Origin: an uncultured Pelagibacteraceae bacterium | Lineage (GTDB): Bacteria; Pseudomonadota; Alphaproteobacteria; Pelagibacterales; AG-422-B15 | DNA: 64,000 nt | Assembly: GCA_902619105.1 (NCBI GenBank) | Contig: CACNCV010000002.1 | Span: forward strand, 81,092-145,091 | Direction of reading: 5' to 3' | Shown here: piece after piece, positions 53,484-60,903 of the stretch | How positions within the stretch are numbered: position 1 is the stretch's first letter | Layout of the letters: each line of letters starts with the position of its first letter | Position numbers and translations under genes: made by a program | Notes under the pieces: model-generated | The model's database searches: none | Told to the model about the DNA's origin: nothing | The model's input: only the letters and a program-made list of their open reading frames with translations

Positions 53484-54554
53484 TTAAGCTGGCTTTTCTG
53501 TTAAAATAATTAAAATCTTACTATTTTCATCAATTCCACTTTCTGGATATTTTTTTGCTTCTTTGATAGCAGCGTATCCAGCCCCACCTGATGGAGAAGT
53601 ATCAAATTTGTTTTGTTTTAAATCTTCAACCGCAATATCTGCATCTTCATCTTCAATAGTCATAAAATTTGTACACGTTATTGCAAGTGATGATAGAGCT
53701 CTTATCGAAGGGCTTTTACAATCTAATCGTCCCATATTAGAAACACCACCTGTGACAGTTACTGCTTTTCCCTCGATTATAGACTCGAGCAATACTGGAG
53801 CCTTTGTGGGTTCAACAATTATTATTTTTGGATCATTACCAAAATATTTTCTCATATAGGTTGCAATGGATGCAGGAAAACCTCCCACTCCGGCTTGTAA
53901 AAATATATGTGTTGGAGTTTCATCGCATTTTGTACACGCTTCATCTGCAAGAACTAAATATCCCTGCATAACTCTCAAGCCGTGATCGTATCCTTCCCAG
54001 GTTACATCTGACAAAAGCATCCAATTGTTTTTCTCAGCTTCTTGCTTTGCACCCTCTAAACTCTCTTCATAGTCATTGCCGCATACAACAACCTCTGCAC
54101 CAAAACTTCTAATTTTATCTGCAAAGCTTGAAGGGACATTTTTAGATAAATAAATTACTGCCTTTGCTCCAAATATTCTTGCGCCAGCCGCTAGAGAAAT
54201 CCCATGATTACCTGCACTGGCTGATATATAAGTTTTTCCATTTAGAGCCGAACTCCATTTTGCATCCTTACTGAAAGATTTTAAATTTTCTGCAGCATCA
54301 CTTGCAATTACAAACGCTGCACCAAGCGCTTTAAAACTTCCAAGGCCCATTCGGTCTCTTTCATCCTTAAACCATAATTTATTTATACCTAATTCATGAC
54401 TTAATTTGGCTGACTCAGCTAACGGTGTTTCAGCGGCTTTGGGACACAAACTCAAAAGCTTTTTTACAGCCTCAACATCTGTACTAACAGGATCAATGCC
54501 ATTATCTCCTGGAAGTCCTTTTTTAAAATATGGATTTGTAATAAACTTTTTCAT
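53484..54554 (-). CDS. Diaminopropionate ammonia-lyase-like PLP enzyme
   Basis: 356 residues of PLP fold type II. FKDERDRMGLGSFKALGAAF holds the PLP Lys (SFK), SASAGNHGISLAAGARIFGA the phosphate-contacting Asn loop, and LQAGVGGFPASIATYM a Gly-rich loop. The wide match is to 2,3-diaminopropionate ammonia-lyase, though threonine or serine dehydratase-like activity is possible. Ends in a short tail without an ACT domain. Divergent from the secreted protease-like gene by 29 bases. Confidence 0.83.
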   Translation of the reverse strand: MKKFITNPYFKKGLPGDNGIDPVSTDVEAVKKLLSLCPKAAETPLAESAKLSHELGINKLWFKDERDRMGLGSFKALGAAFVIASDAAENLKSFSKDAKWSSALNGKTYISASAGNHGISLAAGARIFGAKAVIYLSKNVPSSFADKIRSFGAEVVVCGNDYEESLEGAKQEAEKNNWMLLSDVTWEGYDHGLRVMQGYLVLADEACTKCDETPTHIFLQAGVGGFPASIATYMRKYFGNDPKIIIVEPTKAPVLLESIIEGKAVTVTGGVSNMGRLDCKSPSIRALSSLAITCTNFMTIEDEDADIAVEDLKQNKFDTSPSGGAGYAAIKEAKKYPESGIDENSKILIILTEKPA

Positions 54555-54583
54555 TAAATAAAAACCTTATCAGATTTAAAAAT

Positions 54584-55468
54584 ATGCGTATATTTATTAG
54601 CTATACTATAATAAGTTTTTTTTTAGCTTCAGCTGTGTTTTCTGATGAAAAACCAGGAAGAAACTTCACTGATCTTCCTGATATTGATGACGGTTATAAT
54701 ATTCATGTTATGTACGTTTTACCAAAAGATGGTGTTGATAAAGAATATGATCTTGATAGCAAAATAAGCATGTTAATGTATCAAATCGATAAATGGTTTA
54801 ACTCAAAAACTAAAGATAGATTATTTGCAGATGGTCAAAATCTTAAATTTGATCGTAAAGATGATAGTAAAATTGATATAACCTTTTTAAGATTGGATAT
54901 TAATGATGATGAAATATCCAAACACGGAATTCAGGCAGTTAATGTATTACAGCCTGCAATAAGTCGATTTGGTTTTAACGACCCAAAAAAAGTTTATTTC
55001 ATCATCTATGGCGGCTCTAACAGAGATGTTTGTGCGTCTTCTCAACTTCCAAGTTATGCAACAGAGAGTGTAACAGCTAACACGGCAGCCCTTTATTACC
55101 CAGGAAAAAGAAGTGGATCATGTATTGAAAACAATGGTGGTTTTAAACCTGAATTTAATGAAACTGCTAAAGCTGCTCTTCATGAGATCCTGCATGTTTT
55201 GGGGGCCGTACCACAGTGTGCAGAAGATCATCTCGTTTTTAAAGATGAAGGTACAATTAATGATGGCATCGGAGGGCACTTATCAATACCTGGCGATATA
55301 ATGTACAGCGTACAATCTAATAAAACTTACGATAAAGCGAAACATTTAGATTTCAAAAGTTCAAATTATTATAATCACAATAATGAAAATTGTTTAGATA
55401 TTGCAAAAAGTAGATATGTGCTTCCAACAGTTAGTAATCCTCAACTGCCCACTTTTTCAACAAAATAA
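54584..55468 (+). CDS. Secreted putative zinc metalloprotease (metzincin-like)
   Basis: 294 residues. Signal peptide MRIFISYTIISFFLASAVFS. Residues 200-216 read HEILHVLGAVPQCAEDH: His200 and His204 are zinc ligands, Glu201 the catalytic base, Gly207 the turn glycine. The third ligand would be His216, displaced from the strict metzincin position (210 is Pro). A Met-turn-like DIMYS (Met240) follows at a fitting distance. Related HExxHxLGAV proteins occur in secreted bacterial proteins. Substrate unknown. Four Cys (150, 180, 212 and 276) may form disulfides. Confidence 0.68.
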   Translation: MRIFISYTIISFFLASAVFSDEKPGRNFTDLPDIDDGYNIHVMYVLPKDGVDKEYDLDSKISMLMYQIDKWFNSKTKDRLFADGQNLKFDRKDDSKIDITFLRLDINDDEISKHGIQAVNVLQPAISRFGFNDPKKVYFIIYGGSNRDVCASSQLPSYATESVTANTAALYYPGKRSGSCIENNGGFKPEFNETAKAALHEILHVLGAVPQCAEDHLVFKDEGTINDGIGGHLSIPGDIMYSVQSNKTYDKAKHLDFKSSNYYNHNNENCLDIAKSRYVLPTVSNPQLPTFSTK

Positions 55469-55469
55469 G

Positions 55470-55988
55470 TTATGGTGTTGCAGCTGGTATTGGCGAATAA
55501 TTATACATAACATAAAGTTGCTGGTAGCATAGCTTGCCTGTTTTCGCTGCATAATCCTGATGGTACTCTTCTGCAGGATAAAACTCTACTGTTTCTCTAA
55601 TTTCTGTAACTATTGGGTTTTCAAACTTGCCTGATAAATCTATTTTTTCAATTTTACTCTCAATAATTTCTTTTTCATCTTCGCTGTTGAAGAAGAGTAT
55701 CGATTTATATTGCTCCCCAATATCAGGTCCTTGACGATTTAAGGTTGTTGGATCATGAATGATAAAAAATGTATCAATCAATTCATTAAAAGTAACTTCA
55801 CTGCTATCATAATCAATCTTGACCACTTCAACGTGACCTGTCTCGCCAGTTAAAACATCCTCATATCTAGGATTATCTAAATGACCACCAGAATAACCTG
55901 AGGTTGCATTGATAACGCCAGGCATTTGTTCATATAAGACTTCAACACCCCAAAAGCATCCAGCTCCCACTATTAAAGATGATAACAT
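55470..55988 (-). CDS. msrA: Peptide methionine sulfoxide reductase MsrA
   Basis: 172 residues. Catalytic GAGCFWGVE near the N-terminus, then YSGGHLDNPRYEDVLTGETGHVEVV, IGEQYKSILFF and FYPAEEYHQDYAAKT. Reduces methionine S-sulfoxide. A late Cys in GKLCYQQ may serve as resolving Cys. Convergent with the protease-like gene, one base between stops. Confidence 0.93.
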   Translation of the reverse strand: MLSSLIVGAGCFWGVEVLYEQMPGVINATSGYSGGHLDNPRYEDVLTGETGHVEVVKIDYDSSEVTFNELIDTFFIIHDPTTLNRQGPDIGEQYKSILFFNSEDEKEIIESKIEKIDLSGKFENPIVTEIRETVEFYPAEEYHQDYAAKTGKLCYQQLYVMYNYSPIPAATP

Positions 55989-56025
55989 ACTAGTTGATAT
56001 AAATTGCTCTTGAGAAATTCAATAT

Positions 56026-57129
56026 TTATTTTCGGTCAGCCACAAGCATTTCGTCATAAAACCATAATCCGTCATGATCACGAATTATGTCCTCAATACA
56101 CTTAATATAACTTTGATCTGCTTCCTTTTCCTTAACCATTTGATCACTTATTTGAGCAACATATGTGCAAGCATTCCATGCAGAAAATACTAATGATGTG
56201 GCAATACCACTGTTTATCTCATTTGGCTGCGACCTCAGTTTGTATTCAAATATCTCTGGTTCTCTGAAATGAATTTTGCCATTAAGTTCATTACCTAAGT
56301 TATTTTTCATGTACTGAATGATGTCATGACCTTTATTTGGAAATGGATTTTCATCAGGCCAAAGTTGATTAATTGCATTTAGACCAGGGTCATTTCCGTA
56401 AGAGTGAAAAGCAACCATTTTTCCATTTGGCGCTAGCAAACTAACCATAGGTTTAATTACATTATTAACTTTTTTTTCAACACTTGCTCGTGAGCGATAT
56501 GCTTGTGAGACAATAACTAAATCAAATTCATTAATAGACTCGTTTTTAGATGGAATTATTTGATCTAACGTGAATTCGTGATCTTTTCTATATATGCAAA
56601 TTACAGATGGATTTTCATAAGTTGTATTTCCCTGCTTATTTTCTTCAACTCTCCAATTTTCTTTTAAAAGTGGGCCCAACTGTCTTAATTGCTCATAGAA
56701 ACCAAATGAAGAGTCACCATCTAATGCAATGCTACTCCAGTTCATATTTTGTTGCTTAGACTGGTTATTTGATTTGAGATACCCAGCCTCAGAGTAGTGT
56801 AAATTAGATATTGTAAAAACCATATTTGGATGTTCAACAAATCTATCAGCAAGTTTTTCAATTGTAATTCTTGCATCTTCCATGCTTACATCTTTGCAAG
56901 AAACATAAAAAGGAACAGTTGGAAATTTTTGATGGGCAATTCGAAGTACATTCATTAACACTGCTCCATCACCTACACCAGCATCAAATATTTTTAGAGC
57001 TGGTTTTATTGGTTTCAATTCATTAATGATATGAGATAGTTTTTCAGCTATTACTGCCTTTTCATTTGTAGTTGTTACAAATAATAAATATCTCTGTCGA
57101 TTGTCAAAAAAACGGACTTCTTCTTCCAT
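56026..57129 (-). CDS. Methyltransferase-fold protein, unknown substrate
   Basis: 367 residues from ATG 57129; the longer reading would cross the divergent DUF1192 gene. IFDAGVGDGAVLMNVLRIAH is a class I SAM-binding motif I, preceded by KAVIAEKLSHIINELKP and followed by FYVSCKDVSMEDAR (acidic end of strand 2). The later FDLVIVSQAYRSRAS could be motif IV, and LLAPNGKMVAFHSYGNDPG motif V. The C-terminal third has no recognised family. Not a standard O- or N-methyltransferase; the substrate is unknown. Confidence 0.65.
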   Translation of the reverse strand: MEEEVRFFDNRQRYLLFVTTTNEKAVIAEKLSHIINELKPIKPALKIFDAGVGDGAVLMNVLRIAHQKFPTVPFYVSCKDVSMEDARITIEKLADRFVEHPNMVFTISNLHYSEAGYLKSNNQSKQQNMNWSSIALDGDSSFGFYEQLRQLGPLLKENWRVEENKQGNTTYENPSVICIYRKDHEFTLDQIIPSKNESINEFDLVIVSQAYRSRASVEKKVNNVIKPMVSLLAPNGKMVAFHSYGNDPGLNAINQLWPDENPFPNKGHDIIQYMKNNLGNELNGKIHFREPEIFEYKLRSQPNEINSGIATSLVFSAWNACTYVAQISDQMVKEKEADQSYIKCIEDIIRDHDGLWFYDEMLVADRK

Positions 57130-57156
57130 ATTTAATCTTAACAAGTTGCCAAAAAA

Positions 57157-57354
57157 ATGAAACACTCAACTTTAATGGATACTGATGATTTAGAGCCAAT
57201 TATTAAGCCAAAAGAAATTGATTTTGATACTTTGAGTATAGAAGAACTTAAAGATTATATTAAAGAACTTAATGCAGAAATAAAGAGAGCTGAAAACTAT
57301 ATTTCATCTAAAGAAAAAGATCGTCTAAATGCCGAAAGTTTATTCAAAAAATGA
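57157..57354 (+). CDS. DUF1192 family protein
   Basis: 65 residues, ending in a coiled-coil-like helix: LSIEELKDYIKELNAEIKRAE and a last AESLFKK fit DUF1192, a small alphaproteobacterial family. The family usually begins with an acidic MDxDD segment, so ATG 57175 (MDTDDLEP) may be the real start; neither start has a clear ribosome site. Overlaps the next gene by four bases (ATGA). Function unknown. Confidence 0.8.
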   Translation: MKHSTLMDTDDLEPIIKPKEIDFDTLSIEELKDYIKELNAEIKRAENYISSKEKDRLNAESLFKK

Positions 57355-57578
57355 TTAATAGATACGGCTTAGTTCCATTAGCATTCGCACTTTTCGTTTT
57401 TGTCATTTTTTTTACATCTCTTGTTCCTTCACCGCACAAGAGTTGTATTGATCGAAATTTGGCTGTTTTAAATAATTTAGATGAGGCTAAATATTCAGAA
57501 AGCGAGATAAAAGAACTTGGTTTATCGATTGGAACTGGCTGCAGAGAAGATAATTCCTTTCAACTTGCAGCCAATTAA
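57351..57578 (+). CDS. Small membrane-anchored protein, unknown
   Basis: 75 residues. An N-terminal span (LVPLAFALFVFVIFFTSLVP) is followed by a polar domain of about 45 residues with two cysteines (KSCIDRN, GTGCRED) that could bond outside the membrane. No family recognised. Translationally coupled to DUF1192 by ATGA; its stop is four bases from the stop of the convergent gene. Confidence 0.6.
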   Translation: MINRYGLVPLAFALFVFVIFFTSLVPSPHKSCIDRNLAVLNNLDEAKYSESEIKELGLSIGTGCREDNSFQLAAN

Positions 57579-57582
57579 AATT

Positions 57583-57876
57583 TTAGCTTGGAAAATTTAA
57601 GAGGGCATCTTCAGTCATAACTGTCATCACCGTTGTCTCAGTTAAAGCTCCTGCCTCTTGCCTGGCTTTAGTTAATTCTTCGTCGTTTTTAAAAGCCATA
57701 AGTCCTTCTTTATCATCATAATGCATAATAACTACCATGGAGTTATCATCTTCAGCATGAGATCCAGCAAATATAATTCTACCTTTAAAGCCCTCTAGTT
57801 TATGTTTATTTTCATGAACCATATCTTTCCATGATTTAAAACCTTTGGATAATTTTTGTGTCAACATAACGTACAT
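57583..57876 (-). CDS. Small alpha/beta-barrel-like protein
   Basis: 97 residues. Pattern: MYVMLTQKLSKGFKSWKDMVHEN, RIIFAGSHAEDDNSMVVIMHYDD and KARQEAGALTETTVMTVMTED. The alternation of strand, helix and strand and the short length fit the dimeric alpha/beta-barrel fold (DUF1330/DUF3764/ABM-like), but no single family is certain. Last of five small genes in a minus operon that begins at 59340. Function unknown. Confidence 0.6.
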   Translation of the reverse strand: MYVMLTQKLSKGFKSWKDMVHENKHKLEGFKGRIIFAGSHAEDDNSMVVIMHYDDKEGLMAFKNDEELTKARQEAGALTETTVMTVMTEDALLNFPS

Positions 57877-57891
57877 ATTTAAATCTCCTTT

Positions 57892-58269
57892 CTATGATTC
57901 CATTGAAGCTATTACTTCAGCATTAAATGACATATCAGTTTGATATTCAGCCATGCCTGCCATCTTTTCAGCGGCAGGATGTGATTGCCAAAGTTCAAAA
58001 TGCTTCATTGCTCCTTGATCAGTAACGTACACCTCATGTAAGGAATATATTATCTTTCCTGATGGACCTTTTTCTAAATCATTGTCGATATACTGAGGTG
58101 CTTTTGAAACAGAATAGTCAACAATCCTTGGCTCACTGTCTCCGCTTAAATTGTGTGTTTCTCTCATCCACGCCTCATGCTCAGAAAAGAAGCTTTCAAA
58201 TTCAGATTTCTTTTCTTCTGGTACAATCCATTGAGTAGTAAGAGTATATTGCGATTTATTAGTTGTCAT
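57892..58269 (-). CDS. ABM-like small protein
   Basis: 125 residues. YTLTTQWIVPEEKKSEFESFFSEHEAWM, a middle GKIIYSLHEVYVTDQGAMKHFE, HPAAEKMAGMAEYQTDMSFN and a final AEVIAS resemble antibiotic-biosynthesis-monooxygenase-like (ABM) barrels, which often work as small oxygenases or cyclases. It follows the cupin gene by two bases and precedes the 97-residue barrel gene by 15. A precise activity cannot be given. Confidence 0.62.
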   Translation of the reverse strand: MTTNKSQYTLTTQWIVPEEKKSEFESFFSEHEAWMRETHNLSGDSEPRIVDYSVSKAPQYIDNDLEKGPSGKIIYSLHEVYVTDQGAMKHFELWQSHPAAEKMAGMAEYQTDMSFNAEVIASMES

Positions 58270-58271
58270 AA

Positions 58272-58622
58272 TTACTCACCCCATTTACCTGCAAATTCAT
58301 ACACAACAGCAGGATCATCACCTACAACCCATCCATCGTGACCAGGTGCAATTGAATACGCATCACCGGCAGTATAAGACATTTCAGTGCCATCGTTGTG
58401 CTTGACTGCAACTGTTCCACTCACAATCACGCCCAAATGCGTTGCTTGGCAACTATCTGTGCCCACTGTAGGCTTGATATCATTCGACCACTTCCATCCT
58501 GGTTCAAGTGATAATTTCATAATGCGTTGTCCACCTACATTTACAGCTTCAATTTTTGCATTATTAAAATTGTCATTAATTTCATCGGCATTAGCAAAAC
58601 TTTTTACCTCAACACTACTCAT
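58272..58622 (-). CDS. Cupin-domain protein
   Basis: 116 residues. RIMKLSLEPGWKWSNDIKP, CQATHLGVIVSGTVAVKHNDG, EMSYTAGDAYSIAPGHDGWVVGDDPAV show the two cupin motifs, though the first has only one His (ATHLG). Start ATG 58622 is chosen because AAGGAG lies five bases before it; the GTG at 58628 overlaps that spacer. May bind a metal with a small ligand. Lies between SnoaL-like and ABM-like genes. Confidence 0.78.
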   Translation of the reverse strand: MSSVEVKSFANADEINDNFNNAKIEAVNVGGQRIMKLSLEPGWKWSNDIKPTVGTDSCQATHLGVIVSGTVAVKHNDGTEMSYTAGDAYSIAPGHDGWVVGDDPAVVYEFAGKWGE

Positions 58623-58631
58623 AAACACTCC

Positions 58632-59012
58632 TTATTTCTTCATTGCATTAAACGCAGTAAGCGTATCATCAAAAGTCATCATGACTTTGAATTGATTGTT
58701 CTCAACTTCAAAGTAATGACCAAACATAGTATCCATACCATCAGCAGTTCCTTTTACTAATGCGAATACTTTGTTGCCTTCACTAATCATTGCTTGCGGT
58801 GTAACCATAAAATTATCCCAGTACTCAGGGATTTTTGACATATTTGCAATGAAATTTTCCTTACCTTTATGCACACCTGCTAATGGATGTTTTCCTTCTT
58901 CTCCTGGAAAAGTCCATGTTATGTCGTCATGAACTATTTCACCAAAGAATGTTTCCATATCTCCAGATCCAAATAAATCATAACCTCTTTGTACTACTTC
59001 TTTAACGTCCAT
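58632..59012 (-). CDS. SnoaL-like (NTF2 fold) protein
   Basis: 126 residues. VVQRGYDLFGSGDMETFFGEIVHDDITWTFPGE at the N-terminus, then HPLAGVHKGKENFIANM, EGNKVFALVKGTA and TMFGHYFEV match SnoaL-like polyketide cyclase/NTF2-fold proteins. Start ATG 59012 has AGGAGG six bases upstream, made from the end codons of the GYD gene. Could be a small hydrolase or isomerase. Confidence 0.8.
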   Translation of the reverse strand: MDVKEVVQRGYDLFGSGDMETFFGEIVHDDITWTFPGEEGKHPLAGVHKGKENFIANMSKIPEYWDNFMVTPQAMISEGNKVFALVKGTADGMDTMFGHYFEVENNQFKVMMTFDDTLTAFNAMKK

Positions 59013-59013
59013 A

Positions 59014-59340
59014 TTAACCTCCTGGTTTAGAATAGCTGCCAAGTGCTGTACCTGCTTTGGAAACAATCTCTGTCATATCCACTGCTTCCAAAATAACTGC
59101 ATCAGTTGCCATACCAGTAGATTGTACAGCAATTTTTGCACCTGCCGCTGAATTAAAATCAATAGAGTCTACAACCATCACTAAATCATAGTCCCCTCTA
59201 ACTATATCAAAAGATAAAAGATTTCCCCCAACTGACTCAACAAGCTTGGTTACAGCTGCCTTTCTGTCATCTTCAGGTTTGCTTAAAAATCCTTTAAGGG
59301 CTTCTGGGGTATATTTTGCCATCATATAAAATTTAGCCAT
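59014..59340 (-). CDS. GYD-domain protein
   Basis: 108 residues. FYMMAKYTPEALKGFL, AVTKLVESVGGNLLSFDIVRGDYDLVMVVD and a late AVDMTEIVSKAG match the GYD family, where the GDYD turn is the name-giving motif; alpha/beta-barrel fold. AAGGAG precedes the ATG. First gene of the five-gene minus operon and divergent from the SDR gene across 83 bases. The last codons (SKPGG) supply the ribosome site of the next gene. Confidence 0.83.
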   Translation of the reverse strand: MAKFYMMAKYTPEALKGFLSKPEDDRKAAVTKLVESVGGNLLSFDIVRGDYDLVMVVDSIDFNSAAGAKIAVQSTGMATDAVILEAVDMTEIVSKAGTALGSYSKPGG

Positions 59341-59423
59341 ATTTACTCCTTTAAATAAAAATATTATGAACTATCTTAGTGAAACTTTTATGACAAATTT
59401 TTATACCTTTTTAAGGAGTTAAT

Positions 59424-60287
59424 ATGACTGATCTCAAGGGAAAAACATTATTTATAACTGGTGCTACTAGAGGCATCGGACATGCAATTGCTGAACGTGC
59501 TGCAAAAGATGGTGCCAATATTGCAATTATTGCAAAAACCACTGAACCGCAACCAACATTGCCTGGCACAATTTTTACAGCAGCTGAAGACTTAATCAAG
59601 GCTGGGGGTAATGCAATTGGAATTAAAACAGATATAAGATTTGAGGATCAGGTGCTTGCTGCTGTTGAAAAAACTGTAGAAACATTCGGTGGTATTGATA
59701 TTTGTGTAAACAATGCAAGTGCTATTAGCTTAACTCCAACTGTAAATACAGAAATGAAAAGATACGATCTAATGCATAACATTAATACTAGAGGAACATT
59801 TCTTGTTTCTAAGTCATGCATTCCTCATTTAAAAAAAGGAAACAATCCACATATTCTAAATCTGGGTCCACCGTTAAACATGGAAAGCCAGTGGTTTAGT
59901 CCGCATGTAGCTTATACTATGGCAAAATATGGAATGAGCATGTGCACTCTTGGCATGTCAGAAGAATTAAAGTCATCAGGCATTGCAGTAAATTCATTAT
60001 GGCCAAGAACGATGATTGATACTGCTGCTGTTAACAATATTTTAGCGGCATCAATGGATGACCAGGGCAAAAGTAAATGTAGAACACCTGCTATCATGGG
60101 TGATGCTGCATATGTAATACTTACTCAAGACTCTAAAAAATTTACAGGAAACATGTGTGTTGACGACAGTACGATGATGAAAGCTGGTAAGACGGATTTA
60201 TCTGAATATCTTGCAACTCCTGATGCTGAACCGTTTCCAGATTTCTTTGTAAACAAAGATGATGGCGAAGACATAATTCTTAGTTAA
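59424..60287 (+). CDS. Short-chain dehydrogenase/reductase, HSDL2/AtuB-like
   Basis: 287 residues. Cofactor motif TGATRGIGHAIA (3-14 of the core), NNAS at about 91, catalytic YTMAK with Tyr-x3-Lys, and the unusual ILNLGPPLNMESQWFSPHVAY before it place it with the HSDL2-like SDRs (often named citronellol/citronellal dehydrogenase, AtuB). The Ser of the usual triad is not evident (LGPP in its place), as is common in this subfamily. AAGGAG precedes the ATG. Divergent to the small-protein operon, probably the same pathway. Confidence 0.85.
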   Translation: MTDLKGKTLFITGATRGIGHAIAERAAKDGANIAIIAKTTEPQPTLPGTIFTAAEDLIKAGGNAIGIKTDIRFEDQVLAAVEKTVETFGGIDICVNNASAISLTPTVNTEMKRYDLMHNINTRGTFLVSKSCIPHLKKGNNPHILNLGPPLNMESQWFSPHVAYTMAKYGMSMCTLGMSEELKSSGIAVNSLWPRTMIDTAAVNNILAASMDDQGKSKCRTPAIMGDAAYVILTQDSKKFTGNMCVDDSTMMKAGKTDLSEYLATPDAEPFPDFFVNKDDGEDIILS

Positions 60288-60295
60288 GTAGTTTT

Positions 60296-60409
60296 ATGGA
60301 ACAGTTTAGTTTCAAACAGTTCTTACAAATTATTTATAGAATTCTCACTTTTCCATTAATGGCGCTCATTGTCTTTCTGGTTTTGATGCTGTTTTTGTAT
60401 CTTTTTTGA
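60296..60409 (+). CDS. Possible 37-residue single-span membrane protein
   Basis: A short frame begins eight bases after the SDR stop: polar MEQFSFKQFLQIIYRILTF, then a hydrophobic span through MALIVFLVLMLFLYLF and TGA. The ordering of a polar start, basic residue and one membrane span is reasonable for a real small protein, but there is no ribosome site. It ends five bases before the stop of the convergent zinc-ribbon gene. Confidence 0.4.
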   Translation: MEQFSFKQFLQIIYRILTFPLMALIVFLVLMLFLYLF

Positions 60410-60414
60410 TTTGA

Positions 60415-60588
60415 TTATTCATCAAAGCGTTTGGTGTTACAAGACTGCAGAGTTGTATCATAATCATCATTATGTTCACCTGAGCAACATGGGTCGATAT
60501 TAGTCTTACAATTTGGGCATTGATAGTGACCATGTACATCAATTGGAATTATTGAAGTATTACACCATTGGCAGTTTTGCTGGGTCAT
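60415..60588 (-). CDS. Small zinc-ribbon protein
   Basis: 57 residues reading NCQWCNTSI near the start, YQCPNCKTNIDPCCSGE in the middle, and a final TKRFDE. The two CxxC pairs at residues 6/9 and 24/27 form a classic zinc ribbon, with an extra CC at 34-35. Small proteins with CPNC...CCSGE occur in alphaproteobacteria without known function. It starts with ATG and fills the gap between the 37-residue frame and the structured region at 60.6 kb. I consider it a real gene. Confidence 0.72.
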   Translation of the reverse strand: MTQQNCQWCNTSIIPIDVHGHYQCPNCKTNIDPCCSGEHNDDYDTTLQSCNTKRFDE

Positions 60589-60677
60589 TTTTTAATACCA
60601 AATATATTTATCAAATATATTAATTGATTCTTATAAAGAATTATCTATAAGGATCATCAATCCACGTTATCATCATG

Positions 60678-60712
60678 AAAAGCTTAAATACTTTCTGTAT
60701 TTAGGCTTTTTT
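60678..60712 (+). terminator. Strong rho-independent terminator (plus strand)
   Basis: Arms 60678-60691 and 60697-60710 pair over 14 positions (one T-G wobble) around a 5-base loop, and the plus strand continues with a T-run 60707-60712. On the minus strand the wobble becomes a C-A mismatch, so plus is the working direction. The nearest plus gene ends at 60409 with the minus zinc-ribbon gene in between, so it either ends a long read-through from the SDR unit or an unrecognised plus-strand RNA. Confidence 0.7.
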
Positions 60713-60718
60713 CATTTT

Positions 60719-60903
60719 TAATTCACATTTTGAGAGTGCTTGATATTATTTAGTTGATGATAATGTGGAGGTTAAAAAGTTGACGCCACCAACATTGTAA
60801 GGGGTGGTGTCCACAACCATTTCAAAAATATTCTAAAATCTACAAGACGTAGATGTTTGAAATAAAACAAAAATAAACCCCATCTATAGAGATGGGGTTT
60901 TTT
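60719..60903 (+). ncRNA. Candidate structured RNA of about 185 bases
   Basis: Four successive stem-loops, with no protein frame: hairpin 1 (60722-60729 with 60762-60769), hairpin 2 (60782-60790 with 60803-60811, arms GACGCCACC/GGTGGTGTC), hairpin 3 (outer 60819-60826 with 60856-60863, inner 60838-60843 with 60849-60854, loop AAGAC) and a terminator hairpin (60875-60900). Hairpins 1 and 2 each contain one pair that is G-U on the plus strand but C-A on minus, which favours the plus strand. It lies right after a strong terminator and ends in one. It does not resemble RNase P, tmRNA, SRP RNA or 6S that I know. Confidence 0.45.
60875..60900 (+). terminator. Two-way rho-independent terminator
   Basis: Perfect 11-base arms (60875-60885 and 60890-60900, arm AAACCCCATCT) with a 4-base ATAG loop. 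Plus strand runs into TTTTTT; minus strand runs into TTTATTTTTGTTTT. It closes the minus gene 60902-61531, whose stop is adjacent, and the candidate plus-strand RNA. Confidence 0.82.

Noticed and set aside
60764..60798. GGAGG followed by TTG and a six-codon frame
   Set aside because: Too short and the start lies inside hairpin 2 of the candidate RNA; more likely part of the RNA structure.
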